A stretch of DNA of 43,433 nt from NCBI GenBank assembly GCA_001724265.1, contig MEDY01000430.1, forward strand, positions 1 to 43,433, given 5' to 3'. Source of the DNA: Rhizaria sp. SCN 62-66 (Eukaryota > Rhizaria, unplaced). Within the stretch, counting starts at the first letter, position 1, and each line of letters begins with the position of its first letter. The notes under the pieces were generated by a model. The model did no database searches. It had not been told where the DNA came from and saw only the letters and a program-made list of their open reading frames with translations. The position numbers were made by a program, and so were the translations under genes. This document shows positions 33,405 through 43,433 of this stretch, piece by piece.

Positions 33405-36400
33405 CGCTCTGGGCGTTGCGCCGCGCCTGCCACACGCGCGCCTCCTCGCGGGCCCGCGCCAGCGCCGCGGCCAGCAGCTCATGCGACTCCGGCCGAGAAC
33501 CAGCGCCCGACTGCAACTGCGACCGGTGAGACTGTAGGGGCGAGCGCGACTGCGCCTGCGGATGCGGCGTCTGCGTGCGCTGCACTGCGCCCGTGCCGTC
33601 CCCCACCAAGTCCTCATTCGCACTCGCAGATGCACTGGCGCTCGGCGCGCTGATGATGGTGCCCCGGGCGGGCACAGAGTCAGCGTCGGCATTGGCAGGG
33701 TAGGTACAGTTGGCATCCACAGCTACAGCGACGCCGCGCACGCGACGAGGGCGGGCGAGGGCTGCGCTGGTGGTCGGGGACAGGAGCAGCTCCTCGCCAC
33801 CGTGGCCGTAGCTGTGGCTCGCGTCGCTGCGATCGCTCTGCGCAGCGGGTGTGGCTCCGCCGGTCAGCAGCGACAGCGTCGACGACAGCGACGACGAGGT
33901 TCGAGAGTGACCGTGAGCAGAACCTGCCTGGCCGTGAGCAGAGTGACCGTGGGCCGAGTGACTGGGAGCGGGGTACAGCGTGGCAAGCGCAGGACCCCAG
34001 GGGAGGCGGCGCCAGTGAGCCGTGTCGGCCAGGGCCACGGCGTCGGCGTCGTCACTTGCAGGGACCGGAGGACGCGCGCCCCCACTGCCGCGACCCCGTG
34101 CGCCGGCACTCGTCGCCCTCAGAGTCAGAGTCGCAGTTGCACTGGTACTTGTTGGAGTATTCTCAGTCGCAGTCTCAGTCTCAGTCGTAGTGCTGCTTTT
34201 AGTGTCGTTGACAGCGCTTAATGCAGCAGCAGCAGCAGAGACATCTGCAGCAGAGCCGCTCGTCAGCGCAGCATCAGCCTCTGATGCTCCTGTTGCCACA
34301 GTTGCAGTTGCTGCGTCAGCCTCTGGCGTAGCTGCCGCGGCCACAACCTCTGCAGTGACAGGCTTGGTCTCTGTGCGCGTCGCCATCGCCCCAGCCGCAG
34401 GGCTCGCGTCAGCGTTGCCACCCGTCACACTGCTCCTCGTAGTTGCCCTCTCAGCCAGCGCGGGCTTTCTCTGAGCAGCGGGCCGATCCTGCTCCTTCTT
34501 CCGCGCAGCCCGCTCTCGCTGGTGCGCGGCCCAGGCCAGCGCCTCCGCGGCCCGGGTCTCTGCGGCATCGGCGTCAGCGCGCGCCGCAAACATGGTCCAC
34601 CGCTGCACGTCGTAGTCAACGTCGTCACCGGCAGTAGCCTCCCTCGTGTTAGCCCTCGCACTGCTACTTGAGTCAGCAGCAGCAGCAGGGGCGCTCGCGC
34701 TCGCGCTCGCGTCTGCGCTCAGACTCGAGCTCAACTGGGGGCTCGCGCCTCCCCTCTCGCCCTCGCTGCTGCCGTCCTCTCTGCTGCCGTCGGCGCCGCG
34801 ACCGGCGCCGTGACCGCTGCCGCGCGAGAAGTCGAGCGCGCGGCACAGCAGCATCGTGCGCCGCCGCTCGCGCCACTCTTGCGCGCGTGCCTCCTCGCGC
34901 CGCGCCACGTCCCCCTCGCCCCCCGCACTTGCACTCGCACGCGCACTCACACTGGCGCCGGCTCTGCTGGAGCTGGCGCCGCCCTGCGGGAGGAGCGGGC
35001 CGCGGCAGAGCGGGCACGTCGAGGCGTGGCGCGCCAGCTCCAGCAGGCACGCGGCGTGCAGCAGGTGGCCGCAATGCAGGCGACGCACGCCCGCGTCGAG
35101 CGCAGTGAGGCAGATGGCGCATTCGTCCGCCACCGGCGGCGGCGGCAGCGGCGGCGGGCCCGGCAGCGGGGGCGCGAACCCAGCCGAGCGCGCGCCATCT
35201 CTGTCGTTGCCATCGATATCATCATCGCTGTCACTGCCAATAACATCAGCATCCGCACTGTCGTCACCATCGCCATCGCCATCGTCGTCATTGAGGCCGA
35301 GCTGTTTCTTGCGATCGCGCCTCTCCTGCCGCCTCTTGACCACCCGTTGCTGCCTACGCCACGCCAGCCTCGCCGCGAGCCGCTCCCTGGCAAGGTGCAT
35401 CCGGACGGCGGCCAGGGCGTCCGCCTCGACCGCGGCCCGCTCGGCCTCGGAGACGAAGGAAGGCGCGAGCAGCTGGTCCGCAGGCAGCTCGGGCACCGCG
35501 GCGAGCGCCTCGGCGTGGCGCAGCGAGCTCAGCAGCACGCGCGCGCGCGGCGCCGTGAGCGCGGCGGCGGCGCGCAGGAAGAGCCACGGCGCGACGAGTA
35601 AGTCGACGCGGAACGGGTACGCGTACGCTAGTGACGGCAACAGCAGAACGGCCGGGTCCGTCAGCGGCGGCAGCACGAGGGCGCACTCGCGGCACAGGCG
35701 CGAGAGCGAGTCACCCAGCGCCGCGCCTTGAGACGGGTCCAGCAGCGCGCGGAGCAGCCCCGCGAGCGCCGCGGGCACCATAGGGGCGACGCGGGGGACC
35801 GCGGCGTGCGCCAGCTCGACCGCGAGGTCTGGCCACAGCTGCTCATCGTCGTCGGCGGCGGCACTCCGATCGGCGCCTCCCCGGTCGCCGCCGTTGCCGT
35901 TGCCGCTGCCGTTGCGGTCGTTGTCGGCGCTGGCGCTGGCCTGCGCGAGCGCGTCGCGGAGCGCCGCGTCGGCCGCGCCGGCAGCCGCGCGGTCAGCGGC
36001 GCGTGCAGGCACGAGGATGAAGGCGGCGGACAGGTGGGCCAGCGCCGAGAGCGCGGCAGCGGTGACTTGCACGCTGAGCTCCAGCCCCACGATGAGCGCC
36101 GGGAGCAGCCCTGTGGGCGCGAGCAGCGTGGCGGCAGCGGCGGCGAGCGCAAGGTTGACGCCGAACGAGACGAGGCTGACGGAGGTGCCTCGGTGCAGCA
36201 GCTGCCGCAGCCAGAGCCGGCCTCGAGCCTCGAGCGGCAGCAGAGCGCGCTGCGCCGGAGAGAGCCAGCGCTGCTCGCCCGGCCGCGCCAGCGAGTCGCC
36301 GGGGTAGATCAGGTGGCCGTGCGCGGCCGCACTCGCACTCACACCTGCAGTGGCGCTCGCACCCGCAGGAGCAGCGGCGGCAAGAGAGGGGCGCGGAGGG

Positions 36401-36945
36401 AGGTCTGGGTCGGCACGGGAGAGCAGCGCAGCCTCGTAGAAGGCCAGCGCAACGGCAGCGGGCAGGCGCGCAAGTGAGGCAAGCGACGCAACGCAGAGCC
36501 AGGCGGCGAGCTCGTAGGCGTCGCCCGTGGCGAGGTAGATGAAGAGGCAGAGCAGGAGCCGGCGTAGACCGTGTGCGCCCCCGGCCCCCGCGGCGGCCAC
36601 GGCGGCGCGCGGGCGGGCGTAGACGCGCGCAAGCCGGGCAATAAGCGCGTAGCGCAGCACGCGGTCGGCGGTGAGTACGACGAGCAGCAGGTGCAGCGGC
36701 ACGGCGAGGAAGTGGGTGACGACGCGGGACACAGGCCAGTGCAGCGCGGAGACCGAGTCCCAGGTGCGGAGGAAGAGTAGCGTCAACGCGCCCAGTAGCG
36801 CCGCGATCAGGCGCAGCGAGAACGGAAACGACGGCTAGTCTGCCGAGGCGTCTTGCCGCGCAGCAGCAAGAGCAGCGGCAGCAGCGGCGCTGGCAGCCGG
36901 CTACTGCTGCTGCGGCAGTGGCAGTGGCTGTGGCGCCGGTCTCAT
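30934..36945 (-). CDS. HRD1/gp78-like multi-pass membrane RING-H2 E3 ubiquitin ligase; three in-frame TAG codons
   Basis: Read from ATG 36943-36945 to TGA as one 6,012-base frame, 2,003 residues, with TAG at codons 15 (36901-36903), 37 (36835-36837) and 1813 (31507-31509) and no TAA or TGA. After a Pro/Gln/Ala-rich start come about six hydrophobic segments (for example LIAALLGALTLLFL, LAVPLHLLLVVLTADRVL, LLLCLFIYLATG), then a Lys/Arg-rich linker. A RING-H2 starts at Cys609: CAIC, CGHLLH, AAC, CPLC, the full C3H2C3 ligand set. Membrane helices followed by RING-H2 is the layout of ER-associated degradation ligases HRD1 and gp78, so an ER quality-control role is inferred. The long tail is disordered, with a possible folded patch (VVVLSLPRLLRSRPLFRLSL) and acidic C-terminus FDFESEF. 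If TAG stopped translation, the first later AUG (Met389) lies beyond all membrane segments. Confidence 0.82.
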
Positions 36946-37602
36946 GTGACAGCGGCGGCCGCGCCGGGACCAGGCGAGAGAGTGTGGTTAAGTGTTGACT
37001 AAGTGTGGGGTCTGTTCTGGCAAGATTGAGTCAGCCCTGATGGGGCAAACGGCAAACAGACTGGGGAGAGAGACGGGCGCAAGGGTGAGTGAGCAGCGAG
37101 TGGGAGGGGAGCACAACGGGCGACGATGATTCCACAGACTAGAGTTGGGGATAAGTACGCAAGTGCGCAGATTTAACAAAGATATACTGAGGAAAATTCC
37201 GCGAAATGTCGATATACCACAGTTGATCTGATAGAAGACGATGCATGATTGACTTGTAGGAAGATATGTGGTACTGACTGGTCAGCCTGGTTCCGGAAGG
37301 CGAGAGGCTGGGGCGCTGCATCACCATTCGGAACACATTAGTATAACACAAGCGTCCGATGATAGATATCATGACACATATGACGATCCAGAATCATGAC
37401 GTTAATGTCTTATTTATCTTTTTATATTCCATAAATCTGCGCCTGTATTGCTCCTCAGAGGTCACGCGCTCTGACGAGGTCAGGTCACTTTAAGCCGTTG
37501 CAGCTCTGCTTTCGCAGGCATCTCCTCCCTTCCCCTGGCTCACCACTGACACTTTTTTCACTCTGCACTCTTAAAATCTACTTTTACCATGACAGATTCG
37601 AT
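36946..37602. other. Divergent promoter region of the E3 ligase and USP14 genes
   Basis: 657 bases between two divergent ATG codons. A C/T-rich stretch lies just upstream of the USP14 start (37500-37600), a plausible 5' leader. Nothing else was recognised. Confidence 0.5.
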
Positions 37603-40053
37603 ATGGCTGACCGCTCTAGTACGTTTACACCCACATGTCCAGCCAATCTTCCATTTTCACCACACCCCATTCGCTCACGTTTTCACCCGCCCTCTCCTCG
37701 CTACTGTACGCAGTCACCGTCAAGTGGAACAAGAACACTTACGACGTCACACTCACTGCCGACGAGTCCATCGACTCGTTCCGCGCCAAACTCACAGCTC
37801 TCACCCAGGTTCGTCGTAGGCACTGCTCTACTCGCCACAACCCAGCTCCACCACCAACGGTTTATTGCCCTCTCCTCTCTATCTCACCCCAATCTCACCA
37901 TATACCTCCATAACTTGCCAAACACACTTACCACTCTCTTTTTGCAGGTCCCCGCCGAGCGCCAGAAGCTGATGCTCAAGGGCAAGTTCGTCAAGGACAC
38001 GGCCGCCGTCGCCGCCGTGGCCGCGGGCGCGCAGATCGTCCTCATGGGCACCGCCGACGACGCGCTCCTCGCCGCCCCCGCGGCCGCCGTGGTCTTCGCC
38101 GAGGACCTTAGCGCGGAGCAGAAGGTGCGGCTTAACGTCGCCAAGGACCCGGCCGGCTTGGTGAACCTGGGCAACACGTGCTACATGAACGCCGTCGTCC
38201 AGCTGCTTCGCGCCGTCCCCGAGCTCCACGACGCGTCCCTCACGCACATGCGCCTCGCCAACGCCGCCGGCACCGCGGGCGCGGCCGCCGCGGCCCCCGG
38301 CGCGAGCGTGGCGGCGGCGGCGCTGGCGGGCGCGCTGGCGGGCGGCCCCCACGAGCGGCTGGCGCTGGCCTTCGGGCTGCTGATGGACCTCGCCGACAAG
38401 ACCGACGGCTCCGTCACGCCGCTCATCTTCCTCAGCGCGCTACGCAAGGCGTTCCCACAGTTCGCCGAGATGAGCCGCTCGGGACAGGTTGGCGCGCAGC
38501 AGGACGCCGACGAGTGTCTCACACAGGTACGCCATCAAAAACACGCCAACAGGCTAACTATGCTGTGATTTTTTGCTGTGTTAAAATATTTTGTCATTTT
38601 GCATTGGTTCTCGTTCTAAGGAAGTTTGTACGAATTGAATGTCAAATCATACTAAATAATATATGAATGTATATATTATTGCAACGTGTCGCTATATTCC
38701 ATGCTTATCTGCTCTGTGTATCTCTTTTTAATCTCCCCTGTTTTTTTTTTTTTTAACTCTGTGCCACTCATAACTCGTGCCCAGCTCTTCACGGCGCTGG
38801 CCGACAAGATGCGCCACGTGCCCTCCGACAAGTCCGTGAGCCGCGGCATGAGCAACTGGATCGACATGCTTTTTGGCGCCGAGATGCGCAGCTCCCTCTC
38901 GTACGTTACCATTTACTTGTCTGCTGTAATGAGATTTTCCGCTTAAGGAGAATGTTTGTTCATGACCACGCATGGTTCTTTTAAAACTTTGCACAACTAT
39001 ATTTTAACAGCAAGAGTACATGATTCATGTATGCTGAATAATGTCTGTAAATGCTTTAATATATCTTTGCTTCATTCCACGTAGGTCCCCCGACGCGCCG
39101 GCCGAGGCGCCCGTGGTGGAGTTCGAGACTGTGCGCCGCCTGAAGTGCTTCATCTCCGGCGAGGTCAACTTCATGGTCGAGGGCATCAAGCTCGCGCTCA
39201 AGGAGGAGATCACCAAGAGGTACGTATGAGTCCAGATATCACTGCTCAAAGAACAATTACAAGCGTTGCTTACTTCTGACTGCACGTTGTGGCGAATTTG
39301 CATATTGTTGACCTTATTTTCATTTTTCGCATTATTTTCATTGTTCTCTGTGCCTCTAGGTCGTCGTCTCTGGGCCGCGACATTGTCTACACGCGCACCA
39401 GCGGCTTAACTTCGCTGCCCCCGTACCTCACGGTGCAGTTCGAGCGCTTCTTCTGGAAGTCGGACAACGGCAAGAACATCAAGTCCAAGATCATCCGCAA
39501 GGTCGCATTCCCGGTGCGCTTCGACGTGTTCGACATCACCGAGGGTGACCTTAAGGCCTCGCTCAAGGCCCGTCGCGCGATCATGATCGCTGAGCAGGAC
39601 GTCAAGCTCGGCCTCCCCGCGCTCAAGTCCCCTCATAGCAACGCCGCTGCCGCCAACGGGGCCTCGTCCAGTCTGACTAGCGCCGGCGCCGCGATGACTG
39701 ACGACACTGCCGCCTCCGCGGTGGCGCCGCACCCGCTTACGTCGGGCCAGTACGAGCTGCAGTCTGTTGTTACTCATAAGGGCCGCGACGCCGACTCGGG
39801 CCACTACATCGGTTGGACCAAGCAGGCCGACGGGCGGTGGTTCAAGTTCGACGACGACGTGGTGACCGAGGTCAAGGAGGCCGACATCACGGCGCTGTGT
39901 GGCGGCGGCGACTGGCACACGGCGTATCTCGTCGTGTACCGCCGTGTCGACGACGTCAAGGAGGCCGAGGAGGCCAAGGCCAAGGAGCTCAAGGACAAGG
40001 AGGCCGCGGCCGCCACTGCGGGACAGGAGGGCAAGGTCGAGATTGTCGAGTAA
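37603..40053 (+). CDS. USP14: Proteasome-associated ubiquitin-specific protease USP14/Ubp6 (6 exons)
   Basis: Exons 37603-37618, 37714-37808, 37948-38526, 38785-38900, 39085-39219 and 39360-40053 sum to 1,635 bases, 544 residues, stop TAA. All five splices keep frame and have GT-AG ends. An N-terminal ubiquitin-like domain (MADRSITVKWNKNTYDVTL) that docks on proteasome Rpn1 is followed by the USP domain: Cys box NLGNTCYMNA with Cys115, QQDADE box, and His box SGHYIGW with His462, then KFDDD with the third catalytic residue and GGGDWHTAYLVVY. The enzyme trims ubiquitin from substrates at the proteasome. An Ala-rich insert lies between the Cys and QQD boxes. The length is slightly above human USP14. 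The gene has more introns than any neighbour, which fits an old conserved gene. Confidence 0.96.
37619..37713 (+). other. USP14 intron 1
   Basis: 95 bases, donor GTACGT, acceptor GTACGCAG, phase 1; it joins ATGGCTGACCGCTCTA to TCACCGTCAAG. Confidence 0.85.
37809..37947 (+). other. USP14 intron 2
   Basis: 139 bases, donor GTTCGT, acceptor TTTTTGCAG, phase 0. Confidence 0.9.
38527..38784 (+). other. USP14 intron 3
   Basis: 258 bases, donor GTACGC, acceptor GTGCCCAG, phase 0; includes a 14-base T run near 38741. Confidence 0.9.
38901..39084 (+). other. USP14 intron 4
   Basis: 184 bases, donor GTACGT, acceptor CCACGTAG, phase 2. Confidence 0.9.
39220..39359 (+). other. USP14 intron 5
   Basis: 140 bases, donor GTACGT, acceptor TGCCTCTAG, phase 2. 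Confidence 0.9.
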
Positions 40054-41589
40054 GGCGACGGACGGACGGACGGACGGACAGACAAGTTAATAAGTTAAGT
40101 TGTGAGCGAACGAGCAAAAGCACAGATGCACACATCACACGAGCTTGGAGCTATGAGTGAAGCGATTTAACACACGATATGTAGTCATAACACACAACAC
40201 ACCAGATTGGAAAAATAAGTCATTTTGATTTTGATCCTTGCGAGAGATACGCATGCGCGTAAAAATAAACTCTATTTACTTTTCTTCAAGTGATACAGAC
40301 TGGCTGTTAACATTGACTGTAACCTGATGTGAAATAGTATTTTTGCGAGAGGTTATTAAAGATAACGTTGTTTATATAGAAGCTTCAGATTAAACTGTCT
40401 GAAGCAGATATAGAGTAGTACTAGCGTACACATTATGAAACAAAAAGAGACTTGAGAAACCTAGCATAACATTTCGAATGAAAAAAACAACAAAACATAG
40501 ATATAATACTACAATATCCCTGACTCCACCGTCTCATCGCAGCTGCACACGCACAGCAAAACCACACTTGACCACGCTCATGACAAGACATGACTGTTCG
40601 CGTTTGCCAAAAGCCGTGCTGCAACTGCAACGTCGTCAGATGGTCGTAATGTTGTTGTCGTGTCGTAGCGGCGCCGCTCAGGATCAGCGGTGCGCCCGAC
40701 GGCGCTCGCGATCGACTCAGCAGCAGCAGAGACGCGACGAACAACAGAGTAAACACACATCGACACGGCAAGAACCCCAGCAGTACTAGTGCTCAGCAGT
40801 TCTAAGTGCTCCGCAGTTCGCGTGCTATGCGTGATTGAGTGTGACTTTGCGTTGCGCGCTGCGGCGACGACGACACGGAAAGAGAATGAGGGAGGTTGTT
40901 AGAATGAGATTGGAAGGGAGAAAACGAAGACACAGGCGCTGAGACTGAGCGATTGCGTGGAGGGAGAGAGCGTGAGAGTGAGGGCTGACAGAGGGGCGGC
41001 GGCGGCGACAGCAGAGGCACGCAGCACATAGCTGCAGTCGCTGAGAACAAAGAACCACGCGCCCACCCCCTTGCAGCCGCACTCCACAGCAAGCGACATC
41101 AGGCAGCAGCAACGATAACAACACACAGAGCACGTGACTCACGAGAACGCTGTCGGACGCGGCGCTTTGCACGGCATTGCTTCGCAAGAGAGCAAATGTG
41201 AACAGATACGTGTCAAACAGCGGACTGGTGGATGAGCACACGCGAGCGATGTGTTGCACACATCAGCTGCGTTGTGATGCTGCGATGTCATGAGAGAAAG
41301 AGCTGTCATGACGACGAAAAAGAAGAAAAAGAAAAATTACACACGAAATTGGACAACAAACCAAAGGCTCTTGACAAAGCTGTTGCTGAAAACTAGCGCT
41401 GTTGCAATACTTTGCATTGCTCTGCCTTCGATGGAGTCGAGTCACTAACTTGGTTAAGACTATTATAGAACTTGCACCCTCCGTGCCAACAAACATCTCA
41501 CTCGCTCCCGCGCAGCAGCGTGCCAGTTCGTTCGCGAGTTGATGACACAGCGAGTATGCTTGCTTGCTTCGCGATTGCCGACTGCGCGC
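40054..41589. other. 1.5-kb convergent intergenic region, no convincing gene
   Basis: Starts with a short (GGAC)n repeat at 40062-40081. AATAAA at 40264-40269 is a likely USP14 poly(A) signal. The middle (40560-41270) is more GC-rich, with purine-rich stretches on the plus strand. A 60-codon minus-strand ORF (40578-40766) has mixed codon use and no family likeness. The right end is AT-rich again. It could hide a non-coding RNA. Confidence 0.4.
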
Positions 41590-42481
41590 TTACTCGGCGG
41601 CAGTGACCGCGGGCGCGGGGGTGGCGGCGGCGGCGCCGCCGACGGGGAGGTTCTTGCGGGCAGCGCGCAGCAGGGCTACGACGTCGTCCTTGAGTACGTA
41701 GTCAACAGGCGCAATGCCGTACAGGCACTTAAAGGTGATGTGCTTGGCGCAGCCGTTGTCGAGCAGCAGCTTGACGGTCTCTGCGTCGCCGGAGAGACAG
41801 GCCATGTGGAGGCACGTGAGCTGCATGTCGTTGACGGCGTCGACCTGCGCGCCCCACGTGATGAGCTCCTTGGCCATCGCCGCGTTGCCCGCCGCACAGG
41901 CGCGGTGCAGCGGCGTCGAGCCCAGCTTGTTGCGGCAGTTCATCTGGTGGTCCTTGAGGAAGAAGAGCTTGACAAGCTCGAGCAACTCGGGCGTGTTGTG
42001 CTTCGGGGAGCGGCCCACGAGCACGTGCATGGGGTAATCGCCTAGGAAGGTCTTCTTGGCAATGCGCTCGAGAATCTTCTTCACCAGGGGGTCCTCGGGG
42101 TTCGCTGTTAGGCGTCGCAGTGGGGGTTCGCAAGCAAAAGGAAAAGGCAATGACGAGAAGGGATGAGAGGGTTGTCGACAGAAACAGTTGAAGAGTTATG
42201 AGCCACAAAGCGAGACGAGAAAACGTACCATTGGGATCGATGGTGGGGGGCAGGTCGGCAGTGTTGAGCTCGACCTTGGCGTCGCCCTCCTGATTGAGCA
42301 GGGTCTTAACCTCGTGCTCGTCGACAACGGTCTTGCGCAGCAGGTAGAAGAGGTGCTGAACCGGGGACTGGAGCTCCTCGTCGTCCTCCTCCTCGACCTT
42401 CTTCGAGTTCTCATCAGACTTGGCGTCGTTGTCGACCTGAGGGTCCTGCTTCTTCTCCTCGGAACTGGACGAATTGCCCAT
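41590..42481 (-). CDS. Ankyrin-repeat protein with N-myristoylation signal (2 exons)
   Basis: Exon 1 is 42229-42481 and exon 2 is 41590-42104, joined in phase 1 across a 124-base intron; 255 residues, stop TAA. It begins MGNSSSSEEKK, a strong N-myristoylation pattern (Gly2 with Ser at position 6), so membrane association is inferred. An acidic/Lys linker is followed by a helical segment (VQHLFYLLRKTVVDEHEVKT), then ankyrin repeats: one degenerate copy (YPMHVLVGRSPKHN), two clear ones (GSTPLHRACAAGN, LTCLHMACLSGDAETVKLLL) and a final part copy (GIAPVDYVLKDDVVALL). Ankyrin repeats bind partner proteins, and the partner is unknown. The C-terminus is Ala/Pro-rich. The gene is divergent from RPS19. 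Confidence 0.88.
42105..42228 (-). other. Intron of the ankyrin gene
   Basis: 124 bases, donor GTACGT, acceptor CCTAACAG, phase 1. Confidence 0.85.
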
Positions 42482-43274
42482 TGAACGCGATAAACTAGGA
42501 ACGGGCACGTAAAAACAGGAGGGAGAGCAATGTGCAGTGGGTGTCGTGAGCAACGCAGACAAGAGAAAGCAGCACTATTCAAGCTGTTGTTATGAAACGC
42601 AAATTGGAGTTATATAGGCCTGTCAGTAGACAATACAAAATGAGCACTCTAAACTCTATAGCTCGGATCCAACTTGACATAAATCATCGATTGCATTCGC
42701 AGCTGGGACTCTCTTATCAGCTCACTCGGTCGCTGCTGGCGGTCGGACAGGAATGCACTTGACCGAAAAAATGATGACTGTGGGCACTTAGACGGCCCTT
42801 AGACGCCCGCATCGAGGACCAGCGAAACCAAAAGATCCCACTGTTCTCACCAGATCGTGACAGTTATCGCACCGTATAATTCCCATAATATGTTACGTGT
42901 GTTTTTACATCTTCACTTCTTTCCGCACGTTCCACTGACGGCCATCTGTAGTGTATGAACCACCCGCAGTTCCACCCAGTGGGCCTTGACCGAAGCCATC
43001 TCGTGGTTCTCTTCCCAGCGTCTCCCTAGCCCGGCGCTCGTCGTTAGCGTCTCTGTGCATCTTTCCCCATGATCCGTTCTGGTCGTGTTCACGTTGTGCT
43101 GCTTTCCTGCTCTTTCAGGACCTGCGTTTTGGGACTCCGCTGCCCCCTTTCTGATCTTGCTTGTCGGCCCTCCCAAGTCTCTTCGCTTCGCTCACCGTTC
43201 TACTCTCCCCCTTTCGCTTTGCTTCTCCTTTCCGTTGTTCGTTTCCTTCTGTGCTTTGCCTGCCCTATTTGTAG
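42482..43274. other. Divergent promoter region of the ankyrin and RPS19 genes
   Basis: 793 bases between divergent starts. The left half is AT-rich; the right 180 bases form the pyrimidine-rich RPS19 leader listed separately. A minus-strand ORF at 42913-43176 is a chance frame. Confidence 0.5.
43184..43274 (+). promoter_or_regulatory. Pyrimidine-rich 5' leader of RPS19
   Basis: The 90 bases before the RPS19 ATG are mostly C and T and end TTTGTAG directly before ATG. This fits either the 5' leader of a ribosomal-protein mRNA or the 3' end of a 5'-UTR intron with its acceptor at the start codon. Confidence 0.5.
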
Positions 43275-43433
43275 ATGTCTGGTGCCACTGTTAAGGACAT
43301 TCCCGCGCAGAAGTTCGTCGCGACCCTCGCGGCTCACCTCAAGAAGTCTGGCAAGTACGAGCTCCCTGCCATGCACGACCTCATCAAGACCGGCTGCCAC
43401 AAGGAGCTCCCTCCCCAGGACGCTGACTGGTAC
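43275..43433 (+). CDS. RPS19: 40S ribosomal protein S19 (3' partial)
   Basis: The first 53 codons of eS19 are visible; the frame runs off the right edge. MSGATVKDIPAQKFVATLAA followed by HLKKSGKYELP, LIKTGCHKELPP and DADWY matches the N-terminal helices of eS19, which binds the 40S head and is needed for small-subunit maturation. The ATG is the only good start and opens the conserved N-terminus. No intron is seen in the visible part. Codon use is C-ending and strong, as expected for a highly expressed gene. Confidence 0.96.
   Translation, partial: MSGATVKDIPAQKFVATLAAHLKKSGKYELPAMHDLIKTGCHKELPPQDADWY

Noticed and set aside
40578-40766. 60-codon minus-strand ORF between USP14 and the ankyrin gene
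   Set aside because: Some codon bias, but short, no family likeness and no splice partner found; not called.

Overview
This is nuclear DNA of a GC-rich single-celled eukaryote of unknown lineage. The evidence is spliceosomal introns in most recognisable genes, eukaryote-only families (LSM7, RPS19, USP14/Ubp6, RGS, beta-thymosin/WH2), a CaaX box and a myristoylation signal. Coding sequence is very GC-rich and full of Ala/Ser/Gly/Asp/Glu low complexity, while introns and intergenic DNA are AT-rich, so gene limits show clearly. The base composition makes long spurious ORFs common on the opposite strand.

Layout, left to right: the 3' part of a giant Ala/Ser-rich gene with a (CAG)n start (+, 1-4649); an acidic coiled-coil protein (-, 5046-9329); a predicted type I membrane protein with one intron (-, 9891-11571); a many-repeat beta-thymosin/WH2-like protein ending in CaaX CVVM (-, 12360-16734); a secreted patatin-like lipase (+, 17241-18532); a giant proline-rich protein with a split RGS domain (-, 19265-24736); LSM7 (-, 25484-25922); a MATE transporter (-, 27280-30507); an HRD1/gp78-like membrane RING-H2 E3 ligase (-, 30934-36945); USP14/Ubp6 with six exons (+, 37603-40053); a predicted myristoylated ankyrin protein (-, 41590-42481); and the first 53 codons of RPS19 (+, 43275 to the window end).

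The main discovery candidate is a changed genetic code. Three genes (RING E3, MATE, RGS) carry six in-frame TAG codons inside otherwise continuous reading frames that run back to sensible ATG starts. All eleven genes whose 3' end is visible stop with TAA or TGA, never TAG. The simplest reading is that UAG is a sense codon here, possibly Gln. The second candidate is the lipid-anchor-tagged actin-binding repeat protein, with about 18 beta-thymosin/WH2-like modules. A third oddity is that 10 of 11 inferred introns have C at donor position +4 (mostly GTACGT) instead of the usual A.

The genes are functionally mixed and there is no operon. Two ubiquitin-system genes (E3 and USP14) are divergent neighbours over a 657-bp gap. 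Exon limits, the UAG calls and the families were read by eye from sequence and known motifs; no database search was possible.
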